From Desulforadius tongensis (GTDB lineage Bacteria > Bacillota > Desulfotomaculia > Desulfotomaculales > Desulfohalotomaculaceae), in contig NZ_JAFBCW010000029.1 of assembly GCF_016907915.1 (NCBI RefSeq), forward strand, positions 1 to 35,356: a stretch of DNA of 35,356 nt, in the 5' to 3' direction. Under the pieces are notes generated by a model, which saw nothing but the letters and a program-made list of their open reading frames with translations, made no database searches and had not been told where the DNA came from. Positions 1 to 7,679 of the stretch are shown here, piece by piece (position 1 is the stretch's first letter; the number at the start of each line of letters is the position of its first letter). The position numbers and the translations under genes are program-made.

Positions 1-111
1 AGTGACGCCCTTGCTTACAGGTTGTCTTCCCGCTGGTTAGGCGACAGGGTTTCTTTCAACCCATCGGCTCGGCAGACATGCCAGGCAAACAATAACGCCA
101 CCGGCAGATAA
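1..111 (+). other. Open frame entering from the window edge
   Basis: Frame 1 is open from the first base to a TAA at 109-111, giving 36 codons with no start inside the window. The translation (beginning SDALAYRLSSRW) is not one I recognise. It ends inside the hairpin at 91-125. It may be the tail of a gene upstream of the window or chance; nothing else supports coding. Confidence 0.15.
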
Positions 112-125
112 CCGGTGGCGTTATT
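91..125. terminator. Hairpin terminator after the acyl-CoA synthetase gene
   Basis: A 14-bp perfect stem (91-104 pairing with 112-125, GC-rich core GCCACCGG) with a 7-nt loop directly abuts the stop codon of the minus-strand gene ending at 126. The outer A/T pairs give a short U tract on either strand, so it could act in both directions. Confidence 0.7.
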
Positions 126-1640
126 TTAGATATTTTTAACAAGCTCTCTCTTCAATACCTTACCGGCACTGTTTTTGGGCAGTTCTTTTACAAATTGAAA
201 ATATTTAGGGATCTTAAAGTTAGCTATTTTACCGATACAGAATCCTTTTAGCTTTCCAGGATCTATATTCTGCCCGGATTTCGTAACAATAAAGGCTTTA
301 ATTTCTTCACCGTGCAAACTGTCGGGCACCCCTACCACAGCAGTTTCAAGGACATCATGATGTGAATTTAAAACTTTTTCTATTTCCCGGGGGTAAATAT
401 TTACCCCACCTTTTATAATCAAATCCTTTTTACGATCTACAACAAAAATATACCCATCTTCATCCAGGTATCCCAAATCCCCTGTACGCAGCCAGCCATT
501 ATGCAGAGCTTTCTTAGTTTCTTCAACTTTGTTGTAATACCCTTTCATAACATTTGGCCCTTTAACGGCTATTTCTCCCACCCGGCCCCGGGGCAGTTCA
601 GCACCGCTGTCATCAATTATAGTCACTTTTACTCCTTCTATCGGCAGACCCACCGATCCACTTTTCTTTAACCCGTAAGGCGGGGTCAGCGAAACCACCG
701 GCGATGCCTCAGAAAGGCCATAACCTTCTATTATTTCTAACTCAAACAATTCTTTAAATTTCTTAAAAACATGTTCCGGCAGCGGGGCCGCACCGGTGAG
801 TACCAACCGCAGAGAACTCAAATCAAAATCCCTGCACTGGGGATAATGACAAATTAATGCATAAAAAATAGGCGGGCCAAAAAACATCGTTATTTTTTCT
901 TTTTCAATGGTTTCTAAAACCGATTTGGCACCCTGCCAGCGGTTATGAATAATCAGCGTCGCCCCACTATAAATAGCATTATTCATGCACCCGGTCTGAG
1001 CTGCTGAATGATAGGCGGGAGCAACCAGCAGCACCCGGTCGTCTTTTTCCATTTTCAGCATCTTGGCAATAGTGCTGACGTTGCTAAACAGATTTTTGTG
1101 CGTCAACATAACCCCCTTGGGCTCACCGGTGGTGCCGGAGGTATAAAGCAGTTCTACCACTTCTTCGCCGCTATACCGGTATTTATTAACAGCAGGTTCA
1201 TTTTGGGTTATCAGTTTGTTAAATGGAATTGCTTCTGTGGTTTCGGCAGCACTTTCTGTCAATATGAATTTAGTTTTTGGTCCCAAGCTATTTTTTAAAG
1301 ATTGAAATTTAGGCCAAAAGATGCTTGAGGTTATTATTGCCGATGGGCTGCAATCCTTTAGTATTACACTCAATTCTGCAGCGGTATACCCCGGATTTAC
1401 CGGTACAACCGTGGCATTTATGCGCAGTACCGCGTAATAGGATATTACAAATTCCGGACAGTTGAACATACATATTAAAACTCTATCCCCTTGTTTTACA
1501 CCTAAACTTAAAAGGCCTTCAGCAAATTTATTAACTCTTAAATTCAGCTCTTGATAGCTAATCTGCTCATCCCGGTAAACTATCGCCTGCTGATTTGGAT
1601 GCAGCCGACTAATTTTTTCTAGTTGTCCTGGTAGATTAAT
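126..1640 (-). CDS. AMP-forming acyl-CoA synthetase (fatty-acid/long-chain type), probable ATT start
   Basis: Activates a carboxylic acid with ATP to an acyl-AMP and then an acyl-CoA; the substrate cannot be read from sequence. ANL-superfamily motifs are clear: the P-loop-like YTSGTTGEPKGVMLTH, the GYGLSEASPV adenine motif, the GWLRTGDLGYLDEDGY hinge region, and the C-terminal lysine in KNSAGKVLKREL. The first in-frame ATG (1469) would remove about 57 residues that align with the normal family N-terminus (ISYQELN, then GVKQGDRVLICMFNCPEF). That frame stays open up to a TAA at 1644-1646 and contains no ATG, GTG or TTG. The best start is ATT at 1640, six bases after a GGGGGTG Shine-Dalgarno (1647-1653), giving 504 aa, the usual family length. 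Alternatively the start codon has decayed. The gene is monocistronic, with a terminator at its stop. Family certain; start inferred. Confidence 0.88.
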   Translation of the reverse strand: MNLPGQLEKISRLHPNQQAIVYRDEQISYQELNLRVNKFAEGLLSLGVKQGDRVLICMFNCPEFVISYYAVLRINATVVPVNPGYTAAELSVILKDCSPSAIITSSIFWPKFQSLKNSLGPKTKFILTESAAETTEAIPFNKLITQNEPAVNKYRYSGEEVVELLYTSGTTGEPKGVMLTHKNLFSNVSTIAKMLKMEKDDRVLLVAPAYHSAAQTGCMNNAIYSGATLIIHNRWQGAKSVLETIEKEKITMFFGPPIFYALICHYPQCRDFDLSSLRLVLTGAAPLPEHVFKKFKELFELEIIEGYGLSEASPVVSLTPPYGLKKSGSVGLPIEGVKVTIIDDSGAELPRGRVGEIAVKGPNVMKGYYNKVEETKKALHNGWLRTGDLGYLDEDGYIFVVDRKKDLIIKGGVNIYPREIEKVLNSHHDVLETAVVGVPDSLHGEEIKAFIVTKSGQNIDPGKLKGFCIGKIANFKIPKYFQFVKELPKNSAGKVLKRELVKNI

Positions 1641-1801
1641 AATTTACACCCCCACTCAGTATATAAAATGTCCGCATCATGTTATATATTATATATTAAG
1701 TTTCATATTCCCTTTTTCAGCAGGTTATCTGCTCATATGTATAGATTTTACTGCAGCTGCAAATATTAGCTTTATGACCATCTACAATAAGGGGGGTTGA
1801 C

Positions 1802-2461
1802 ATGGCAGTAAGAAAATTTAAACGGCTGCCAAAGCATGTTGGTATAATACCCGACGGCAACAGGAGATGGGCCGTAAAACAAGGCCTGCCCAAGGAATCG
1901 GGGTACAGTTACGGTATTGAGCCCGGTTTCACTCTATATGAAATTTGTTTGGAGCTGGGTATCCCGGAAATTACTTTTTACGGTTTTACCCAGGATAATA
2001 CAAAGAGACCCCCGGCACAAAAGGAAGCCTTTCAAAAGGCCTGTGTTGACGCAGTGAAAACACTTGCCCGGCGGGATGCATCCCTGCTGGTTATCGGCAA
2101 TACAGCTTCGCCGCAATTTCCCAAGGAATTACTGCCTTTTACAACCAGACAAACCTTTGGCCGCGGCCTGATAAAAGTAAATTTTTTGGTTAATTACGGC
2201 TGGAAGTGGGATTTAAATCACGCCATCACCGGTAATCAATCTAAGAAAAATTTTCATGATTCTATTGCCTCGGTGGATATTTCACGGATAGACCTTATTG
2301 TGCGCTGGGGAAACCGCAGGAGATTAAGCGGTTTTTTGCCTGTACAATCTATTTATGCTGATTTTTATGTAGTAGATGCATTATGGCCGGATTTTAAACC
2401 GGAGCATTTCTACCAGGCTTTAAGCTGGTATGAACGTCAAGACATTACTTTGGGAGGTTAA
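1802..2461 (+). CDS. Divergent cis-prenyltransferase (UppS family paralog)
   Basis: The family condenses isopentenyl diphosphate onto an allylic diphosphate to make polyprenyl diphosphates such as the undecaprenyl carrier. The catalytic block is recognisable as IIPDGNRRWA (canonical MDGNGRWA; the aspartate is kept). The C-terminal block reads RWGNRRRLSGFLPVQSIYADF then ALWPDF. The usual RT(G/S)GE.R segment has become RWGNRRR, so the glutamate conserved in standard UppS is missing. At 219 aa it is somewhat short (about 240-260 is usual). A strong GGGGGG Shine-Dalgarno precedes the ATG. It stands alone, on the opposite strand from its neighbours, rather than beside cdsA/dxr/frr as the essential uppS would. 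I infer a secondary paralog with a different substrate or chain length. Confidence 0.8.
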   Translation: MAVRKFKRLPKHVGIIPDGNRRWAVKQGLPKESGYSYGIEPGFTLYEICLELGIPEITFYGFTQDNTKRPPAQKEAFQKACVDAVKTLARRDASLLVIGNTASPQFPKELLPFTTRQTFGRGLIKVNFLVNYGWKWDLNHAITGNQSKKNFHDSIASVDISRIDLIVRWGNRRRLSGFLPVQSIYADFYVVDALWPDFKPEHFYQALSWYERQDITLGG

Positions 2462-2463
2462 AC

Positions 2464-2507
2464 GCAGCAAGAACTTCACCGGCAGCAGCCGGTGAAGTTC
2501 TTGCTGC
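2464..2507. terminator. 20-bp perfect hairpin between convergent genes
   Basis: Arms 2464-2483 and 2488-2507 are perfect complements around a 4-nt loop. It lies between the stop of the UppS-like gene (2461) and the stop of the convergent mini-gene (2514). The U tract is poor on both sides, but position and stem strength fit a shared bidirectional terminator. Confidence 0.65.
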
Positions 2508-2513
2508 AAGCAA

Positions 2514-2648
2514 TTATTTCTCAGCACTGTAGTAGCCGCCATAACCACAGCCGCACTGCGGGTTGCCTAACAATAACAGGATTAAAATCAAAAATATTAT
2601 AAAAGCAGGGTCGTAACCGCACCCACCATAACCACCGTAGTAACCCAT
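2514..2648 (-). CDS. YjcZ-like Gly/Tyr-rich small membrane protein (copy 1)
   Basis: A 44-aa protein, MGYYGGYGGCGYDPAF then a hydrophobic stretch of about 12 residues (IIFLILILLLLG) and a Cys/Gly/Tyr-rich tail (CGCGYGGYYSAEK). GGAGG lies 8 nt before the ATG. The layout, a Gly-Tyr head, one membrane segment and a short tail, matches the YjcZ-type proteins common in spore formers, several of which are spore-coat associated; the spore role is inferred. The adjacent copy at 2696-2842 shares the start, the membrane segment and the terminal GGYY-AEK, showing tandem duplication. Confidence 0.75.
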   Translation of the reverse strand: MGYYGGYGGCGYDPAFIIFLILILLLLGNPQCGCGYGGYYSAEK

Positions 2649-2695
2649 TTAACCTGCCTCCTTTAAATTTGTTTTATTAAGCTCTAACCAAATAC

Positions 2696-2842
2696 TTACT
2701 TTTCAGCACCATAATAGCCGCCGCATCCAGGTGTACCCAGCAGCAGCAGAACCAAAATCAAGAATATTACAAAAGTATTGCTGCAACCACCATAACCACC
2801 ATAACCGCCATAACCGCCGCCATAGCCACCGTAGTAGCCCAT
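2696..2842 (-). CDS. YjcZ-like Gly/Tyr-rich small membrane protein (copy 2)
   Basis: A 48-aa paralog of the gene at 2514-2648. Its N-terminal GGY repeat is longer (four GGY units), followed by a single hydrophobic helix (FVIFLILVLLLLG) and a PGCGGYYGAEK tail. GGAGG sits 7-8 nt upstream of the ATG. The two copies probably share a transcript: 47 bp separates them and I see no terminator between. The role is inferred as for copy 1. Confidence 0.75.
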   Translation of the reverse strand: MGYYGGYGGGYGGYGGYGGCSNTFVIFLILVLLLLGTPGCGGYYGAEK

Positions 2843-3023
2843 TATATCTACCTCCCTATTTTATAGTTTTTATAGTTGTTTCATCATATGGGAAACTGCG
2901 GTAAGAAGTTCCACCGGAGCATCCCATATTTCAACTCTTTCTGTGACATTATATGGTAACTCAAACTGTGTTGTTACAAAATCAGATAAAAAAATATGTT
3001 TCCTAACAACGCACTACAAGCAC

Positions 3024-3060
3024 AAAAAAACCACCGCACTTTTAAATGCAGTGGTTTTTT
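3024..3060 (-). terminator. Rho-independent terminator of rnpB
   Basis: On the minus strand an 8-bp stem with one mismatch (CCACTGCA / TGCGGTGG) is followed by seven U, just beyond the 3' end of the RNase P RNA. Confidence 0.8.
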
Positions 3061-3068
3061 AAAATTAT

Positions 3069-3434
3069 GTCATGAGCAAATCGTAAGCCGAGTTCTGTCT
3101 AGGATGATCATCTATCTGGGACGTTAGTTGCCTAACGCCTCAATGCGACCTTACCCGGGAACGAGACGGGCCACCTCATTGTTCCCCTATTAGGTCTTGC
3201 TCCGGGTGGGGTTTACCTAGCCGGTTAGTCACCTAACCGCTGGTGCGCTCTTACCGCACCGTTCCATCCTTGCCGGTTTGGCCAAGCCAAACTTAGGCGG
3301 TCTGCATTTCTGTGGCACTATCCTTGGAGTCGCCTCCACTGGACGTTATCCAGCACCCTGCCCTATGGAGCTCGGACTTTCCTCAGGTACCTCCTTTCGG
3401 AATGGCACCCGCGATCATCTGATTTACTCATGAC
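3069..3434 (-). ncRNA. rnpB: RNase P RNA, class A
   Basis: Catalytic RNA that removes the 5' leader from pre-tRNAs, together with the RnpA protein. Seen directly: the conserved core GAGGAAAGTCCGAGCTCC near the 5' end (about 3373-3390), the 3' segment ACAGAACTCGGCTTA (about 3085-3100), and a P1 helix formed by the ends (GTCATGAGTAAATC with GATTTGCTCATGAC). The length of about 366 nt suits the ancestral class A rather than the Bacillus class B. The exact 5' end is uncertain: the promoter upstream would start transcription near 3454, about 20 nt before P1. Confidence 0.95.
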
Positions 3435-3460
3435 TATTTTCTATTTTCCCTTGGATGTTT

Positions 3461-3489
3461 ATTGTAACACTATCATCCCTTGATGACAA
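3461..3489 (-). promoter_or_regulatory. Sigma-A promoter of rnpB
   Basis: The -35 TTGTCA (3484-3489) and the -10 TACAAT (3461-3466) are separated by exactly 17 bp on the minus strand, upstream of rnpB. Confidence 0.7.
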
Positions 3490-3569
3490 TAGTAAATTAA
3501 TGGAATTAACACTTCATAAGTATCAACTAGCGCGGTTATCACATTTCTCATTTAAAACTGCCGGGTCTA

Positions 3570-3974
3570 TCATTTTTTACCTGCCAAGCACAAAAAATCC
3601 CCTTTAAGAGTAACAAAAAATTTTTCTACTTTAACATCAGGGTAATGAGTAAGAATAATTTTTTCAGCTTGAGCCGTTTTTTTATAGTGATAATTAATTT
3701 GTTCATCAGTATTCATGGAAATATTACCTAAAGCAGCACAATCTTCATGATGTAAAATGATAATTCTTTCTATACCATGTTTATTTATGGCCAAATCAAT
3801 TTGATTCAAAATAAATGTCCTCTGCTCGTTATCATCCAGTAAGTTTAAGGATGATCCAGCAGCAGAAATTACATCATATTGTTCAGAAAGCCCTCGCTGT
3901 TTCAGCCATAAATGGGTTACAGACTGAAACCGGTAGTCCATACACATTATAACCAGGTTTTTACATTCCCCCAT
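3570..3974 (-). CDS. Carbonic-anhydrase-like (beta-CA fold) protein
   Basis: A 134-aa protein with the beta-carbonic-anhydrase signature in short form: CMDYR near residue 11 (Cys ligand plus the Asp-Arg dyad) and HHEDCAALG near residue 95 (His and Cys ligands, H-x-x-C). Three zinc ligands and the Asp/Arg pair are therefore present, but the protein is much shorter than true beta-CAs (about 180-220 aa). It may belong to the small CA-like group of uncertain function. GGGGTGAGTGA precedes the ATG. It is a single gene between rnpB and the hairpin at 4029-4065. Confidence 0.7.
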   Translation of the reverse strand: MGECKNLVIMCMDYRFQSVTHLWLKQRGLSEQYDVISAAGSSLNLLDDNEQRTFILNQIDLAINKHGIERIIILHHEDCAALGNISMNTDEQINYHYKKTAQAEKIILTHYPDVKVEKFFVTLKGDFLCLAGKK

Positions 3975-4028
3975 TCACTCACCCCGGCCATTATTTTTCT
4001 TGTACCTCCTGGCAATGTTCACTAAGGA

Positions 4029-4065
4029 AAACCCAACTCCGCTAAACAATTTGCGGGTTGGGTTT
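4029..4065 (-). terminator. Terminator after the zinc-ribbon gene
   Basis: The arms AAACCCAACTCCGC and GCGGGTTGGGTTT pair around a loop of about 10 nt, 16 bp past the stop of the minus-strand gene at 4081. A short U run follows on the minus strand. It would end the trmK-nif3-zinc-ribbon operon. Confidence 0.75.
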
Positions 4066-4080
4066 GAATTGATGAAATTT

Positions 4081-4788
4081 CTACTCCATAAATATCAATC
4101 TACCGCAGTTATCACATTTCACCTGCTCACCGGCTGCTGCCAGTTTTTTTTGAGTCACTGTGGTTAATGTCATATGACACCCACCGCATATACCGTTCTC
4201 AGCCCTAGCCACCGGATTTTTAAAACGACGCCTCATGTTATTATACAGTTTCATAATTTCAGGGTCTACTTCCGTATATAATTTTTGTTTGTTTTTTTGT
4301 AATTCTTTTAATTCCCTTTTAGTTTTATCCTGCTGAAGATAGTATTGCTCTCGAAGCTGCTGAAAATCTCCTATCTTCTTTTTCAACAGCCGGGATAATC
4401 CGGTCAATTTGTTCTTAACTGTTTCCTGCTGCTCCATTAAAAACAATTCTTTATTTTCAAAATCATTTACTCTCTTCTTTAAACTATGCAGCCTGCGCTG
4501 CACAGCCTCGATTTCTCTTTGATTATAAGCAAAACAGTTATACAATTTATTATCCAGCTTACTAATCTGCACTTTCTCTTCCATAACCTCGTTATTTATC
4601 TTATCTATTTCCTTTTTTATCAGCTTATACTTTTCCTTCAATCTTTTAAACTCCTGCTGTTTTATTTCTATTTCTACCTTTTTAGACAACAAGTCATTAA
4701 GTATATTATTTGCCTTTAATATTTTATTCTTCTTCTGCTCCTCCAATTCCAGCATTTGAATATGCCAAAGCCTTTTTATGTTATTCAT
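4081..4788 (-). CDS. Coiled-coil protein with C4 zinc ribbon (COG1579 type)
   Basis: Residues 1 to about 190 are a highly charged Lys/Glu/Gln-rich helical region with long coiled-coil character. The C-terminus (about 195-235) holds a four-cysteine ribbon, CGGCHMTLT and CDNCGRLIF. This is the architecture of the COG1579 family, proposed to be a nucleic-acid-associated scaffold; no reaction is known. An upstream ATG at 4830 is in frame, but the ATG at 4788 has GGAGGTGG four bases before it and gives the normal family N-terminus, so I take it (235 aa). It follows the Nif3 gene by 57 bp, and the pairing is common in Clostridia. Confidence 0.82.
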   Translation of the reverse strand: MNNIKRLWHIQMLELEEQKKNKILKANNILNDLLSKKVEIEIKQQEFKRLKEKYKLIKKEIDKINNEVMEEKVQISKLDNKLYNCFAYNQREIEAVQRRLHSLKKRVNDFENKELFLMEQQETVKNKLTGLSRLLKKKIGDFQQLREQYYLQQDKTKRELKELQKNKQKLYTEVDPEIMKLYNNMRRRFKNPVARAENGICGGCHMTLTTVTQKKLAAAGEQVKCDNCGRLIFME

Positions 4789-4845
4789 AAAACCACCTCC
4801 ACCCGTTATAATAAAGAAAGGATGAGGCACACTATTGACCTCATC

Positions 4846-5964
4846 CTAAAGATATGTAAAAGGATCCTTTTGTTTTTTGGAAATTATAAAATCTACAGCA
4901 ATATTTTTTTCTGCACAGCAGGCCGTAAGATAGTTATATATCTTTTCAATCACCGGTACTTCACTGCCATAATGCCCGGCATCCACAAAGGACAGGTTAG
5001 CAGCCACCATATCCTGGGCTGTGTGATACTTAATATCTCCAGACACATAAACATCCGCACCTTTGGCCAGTGCCTGGGGCCATAATTCCGCTGCAGAACC
5101 GCCGCATACCGCCACTGTTTTTACCCTTTTATCCCAGGGGCCACCTGCTTTGACTGCTTTTAAATTTAATACTTCTTTTAACTGCTGCACAAACTCAGTG
5201 AAAGACACTTCCCGGGGTAAAACTCCTATTCTTCCCAAGCCGTATGCCGGTCCTTGATTATTTAAAGGATAGACATCATAGGCCACTTCCTCGTAAGGGT
5301 GTGCTGAAACCATCGCCTTTATGACGCTGGATAACTTTTCTACCGGTACAATGGTTTCTAAACGCACCTCTTCCACCCGTTCAACCCGTCCCTGCTTACC
5401 TATAAAGGGGTTAGTACCTTCCCGGGGAAGAAACGTCCCCACACCTGGGGTTTGGAATGTGCAGTCGCTGTAATTTCCTATCCAGCCGGCCCCGGATTTA
5501 CTTAAAGCTTCCCTCACCGCATCCTGGTAGCCGTCAGGAACAAATACCACCAGCTTGACGTACTTTTGATTACCGGTGACATACAGCACCTCAACATCTT
5601 TAAGCCCCAGCTTTTCAGCCAGCACACTGTTAACCCCGCCATCGGCACTGTCTAAATTGGTGTGCGCAGCATAAACAGTGATATTGTTTTTTATCAACCT
5701 GGAAATCAATCTGCCCTGCACAGTATCGGTATTTATGTTTTTTATTCCCTTCATTAACACGGGATGATGGGATATGATTAACTGAATATCGTTTTCTTCT
5801 GCCTCGCGCACAACATCTTCATTAACATCTAAAGTTAAAAGCACCTTTTTTACTTCATTTGACGGGCTGCCAATTTGCAGGCCTACATTATCCCAATCCT
5901 CAGCCAAATGTTTTGGTGCCAATTCCTCCAAAAAATTAAAAATAACTTTGTTTTTTACCGGCAT
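4846..5964 (-). CDS. Nif3-like dinuclear metal centre protein (GTP cyclohydrolase I type 2 family)
   Basis: A 372-aa protein of the Nif3/YqfO family, which forms hexameric rings with a two-metal site; the physiological reaction is unsettled. Metal-site motifs are visible: EDWDNVGLQIG (about 21-31), IISHHPVLMKG (about 63-73), AAHTNLDSADGGVNSVLAE (about 98-116), and DAGHYGSEVPVIE near the C-terminus. The central insertion, from KYVKLVVFVPDGY to SAHPYEEVAYDVYPL, is the PII/CutA-like domain of the long form. Its start codon lies within the last 10 bases of trmK (5955-5964), so the two are translationally coupled. Orthologues sit beside trmK in Bacillus (yqfN-yqfO). Confidence 0.93.
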   Translation of the reverse strand: MPVKNKVIFNFLEELAPKHLAEDWDNVGLQIGSPSNEVKKVLLTLDVNEDVVREAEENDIQLIISHHPVLMKGIKNINTDTVQGRLISRLIKNNITVYAAHTNLDSADGGVNSVLAEKLGLKDVEVLYVTGNQKYVKLVVFVPDGYQDAVREALSKSGAGWIGNYSDCTFQTPGVGTFLPREGTNPFIGKQGRVERVEEVRLETIVPVEKLSSVIKAMVSAHPYEEVAYDVYPLNNQGPAYGLGRIGVLPREVSFTEFVQQLKEVLNLKAVKAGGPWDKRVKTVAVCGGSAAELWPQALAKGADVYVSGDIKYHTAQDMVAANLSFVDAGHYGSEVPVIEKIYNYLTACCAEKNIAVDFIISKKQKDPFTYL

Positions 5965-6656
5965 TTTTCTGCCACCTCCTCCAGGCGCCTTAAATATTCT
6001 TTAACCGTCTCCAGTTTACACCTTGCTTCCGGTTTAGTGCTTTGTGATAACCCCTGTAGTACCTGCCGGTATTTGCCGGTTAATTTATTCAGCAAATCGG
6101 GTAACAAAGGATGCTTCTTTTCAATTAACCGCGGCCCCACCTCTAAAATTACCGGATCATAAATTCTTTCATTTCCTTTTTCAGAAACAATAACGGTGTA
6201 AAGGCGCTCATCTTCCAGCACTAGAGTTTCGTCGGTCAACTGCCAACCATTATCCAATAACCAGCGCCTTAAATCCGCCTCATCTCCCATGGGTTGCAGT
6301 ACAAGGCGCTCCAAAGAGGCCAGTACCTTGGGCGAAGCCTCCAGTATTTGCCGGACGGTGCCGCCGCCCATACCGGCAATTACTGCCAATTGCACTTCCC
6401 CGGGCCGTAATACCTGTAAACCGTTCCCCAGCCGCAGTTCTATTTTTGATGCCAACCCGCTGCTGATTACATTCTTCTCGGCTACTCTTAAAGGCTTCTC
6501 GTTAATATCACAGGCTATTACCCTGGACACTTTACCTGACTGTACCAGGTAAATAGGCAGGTAGGCGTGGTCGGTACCAATATCAGCCACTACTTTTCCC
6601 GGCTCTACAAAGCTGGCCAGCGTTAACAACCTTTTATTAATTCCTTGTTTGCTCAT
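5955..6656 (-). CDS. trmK: tRNA (adenine-22-N1)-methyltransferase TrmK
   Basis: Methylates N1 of A22 in the D-loop region of tRNAs using S-adenosylmethionine. The class I SAM-binding motif VADIGTDHAYLPIYL is at about 19-33, the acidic end of the second strand is VIACDINEKPL, and the family signature VIAGMGGGTVRQIL is at about 88-101. A charged helical tail follows (EKKHPLLPDLLNKL...YLRRLEEVAE). At 233 aa it has the usual length. It is the first gene of trmK-nif3-zinc-ribbon. In Bacillus trmK follows sigA; here a GPG-repeat gene, an IS relic and four tRNAs separate them. Confidence 0.93.
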   Translation of the reverse strand: MSKQGINKRLLTLASFVEPGKVVADIGTDHAYLPIYLVQSGKVSRVIACDINEKPLRVAEKNVISSGLASKIELRLGNGLQVLRPGEVQLAVIAGMGGGTVRQILEASPKVLASLERLVLQPMGDEADLRRWLLDNGWQLTDETLVLEDERLYTVIVSEKGNERIYDPVILEVGPRLIEKKHPLLPDLLNKLTGKYRQVLQGLSQSTKPEARCKLETVKEYLRRLEEVAEKCR

Positions 6657-6848
6657 ATGCTTAATATTCTCCAGTCATCTTTTACATACCTCTTTTTTTA
6701 CTTAATATCTATATTTTTTACGGTAAATGCCAGCTTTATGTTTTAATACCATAAAATTCTTTATCTGCAGGAAAATATTGTAACATATATTCCTCCAATT
6801 TCATAATTTGTAACAAGTCTCATACTAGGGAGGAGGAGTTAAAAGGTT

Positions 6849-7250
6849 ATGACTATAAAAAGATATAGCCCCGGCAAACAATGTCATGGCCCCGGCTATG
6901 GGCCGGGTTTCGGTCCCGGCTATGGGCCGGGTTTTGGTCCCGGTTACGGGCCGGGTTTTGGCCCCGGCTATGGACCGGGTTTCGGCCCCGGATACGGGCC
7001 GGGTTTCGGTCCCGGATACGGGCCGGGTTTCGGCCCCGGTTACGGGCCGGGTTTCGGCCCCGGCTATGGGCCGGGTTTCGGCCCCGGTTACGGGCCGGGT
7101 TTCGGCCCCGGCTATGGACCGGGTTTCGGTCCCGGCTATGGACCGGGTTTCGGTCCCGGTTACGGGCCAGGTTTCGGCCCCGGATACGGGCCAGGTTTCG
7201 GCCCCGGCCCTTATGATCAAGCTAAAAGCAAAAAAATGCCTAAAAGATAA
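6849..7250 (+). CDS. GPGYGPGF octapeptide-repeat protein
   Basis: 133 aa: a 13-residue basic head (MTIKRYSPGKQCH), exactly 13 tandem GPGYGPGF octapeptides (residues 14-117), then GPGPYDQAKSKKMPKR. GGAGGAGG lies about 10-16 nt upstream. There is no signal peptide or membrane helix. Regular Gly-Pro-aromatic repeats with lysine-rich ends suggest a disordered, self-associating structural protein, for example of the spore surface; that is inference. The repeat is much richer in GC than its surroundings. Third-position changes differ between units (GGC/GGT/GGA, TAT/TAC) while the peptide is invariant, which is evidence for selection on this frame. It runs divergently from trmK. Confidence 0.72.
   Translation: MTIKRYSPGKQCHGPGYGPGFGPGYGPGFGPGYGPGFGPGYGPGFGPGYGPGFGPGYGPGFGPGYGPGFGPGYGPGFGPGYGPGFGPGYGPGFGPGYGPGFGPGYGPGFGPGYGPGFGPGPYDQAKSKKMPKR
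6888..7199 (+). repeat. 13 x 24-bp coding tandem repeat
   Basis: Thirteen 24-bp units of the form GGNCCNGGNTAYGGNCCNGG plus TTY encode GPGYGPGF. Differences between units are synonymous. Because the unit length is a multiple of three, other frames and the opposite strand are open too; those frames are shadows. Confidence 0.95.
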
Positions 7251-7281
7251 CAGCTGTACATCATATATTTATATATTTATA

Positions 7282-7512
7282 GAGGGTGTCCCAAAAGTAG
7301 TATTTGGGGCACCCTTTTTTTAAAAAATAAAAAAAGAAAACCGACCTTCTGATATAATGAAATCACCACAATCACACCAACCAGAAAGGACAGTTTTCTT
7401 ATGTACAAAGAGTATAACATAAACCAATCACCTCTGTCGGTTAATCCATCTCGCTGTTGAAAAGCTGACTCAAAAAAGATCATTTTTACGAATGACCTTT
7501 TGAGTCAGCCTC
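7282..7512. mobile_element. 231-bp IS relic with 16-bp imperfect terminal inverted repeats (IS1182-like)
   Basis: The ends GAGGGTGTCCCAAAAG (7282-7297) and, on the other strand, GAGGCTGACTCAAAAG (7497-7512) agree at 13 of 16 positions. Each end also folds on itself (GGGTGTCCCAAA / TTTGGGGCACCC on the left; GCTGACTCAAAA / TTTTGAGTCAGC on the right). Inside, a ribosome binding site (AGAAAGGA) precedes a 19-codon frame at 7401-7460, MYKEYNINQSPLSVNPSRC. It resembles the first residues of IS1182-type transposases and is cut off just before the right end. I read it as an internally deleted, non-autonomous copy. No clear target duplication is visible. Confidence 0.6.
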
Positions 7513-7562
7513 TTTTATTTTTGTAGTTTTAAACAACCTTAATAAAATTTCTGAATAAAGCA

Positions 7563-7594
7563 AAAGCCTGGTACTTATGTGAGTACCAGGCTTT
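7563..7594 (-). terminator. Terminator of the tRNA cluster
   Basis: The 13-bp perfect stem AAAGCCTGGTACT / AGTACCAGGCTTT with a 6-nt loop lies 2 nt beyond the CCA end of tRNA-Val. On the minus strand it ends in U-rich sequence. Confidence 0.85.
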
Positions 7595-7596
7595 CT

Positions 7597-7672
7597 TGGT
7601 GGGCGGTGAGAGGCTCGAACTCCCGACCCCCTGCTTGTAAGGCAGGTGCTCTCCCAGCTGAGCTAACCGCCC
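7597..7672 (-). tRNA. tRNA-Val (TAC)
   Basis: 76 nt with encoded CCA. Acceptor GGGCGGT/ACCGCCC, D-stem GCTC/GAGC, anticodon stem CCTGC/GCAGG around CTTACAA (anticodon TAC), T-loop TTCGAGC. Last gene of the four-tRNA unit. Confidence 0.96.
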
Positions 7673-7679
7673 GTGTTAA

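Noticed and set aside
4789-4830. Upstream start for the zinc-ribbon protein
   Set aside because: The extra 14 residues are encoded by the ribosome binding site region of the ATG at 4788.
6825-7323. Overlapping open frames on both strands across the GPG repeat (RFRPRLWAG-, TRPVTGAE- and VSAPAMGR-type repeats)
   Set aside because: A 24-bp repeat keeps every frame open. Only the GPGYGPGF frame has a ribosome binding site and shows synonymous variation.
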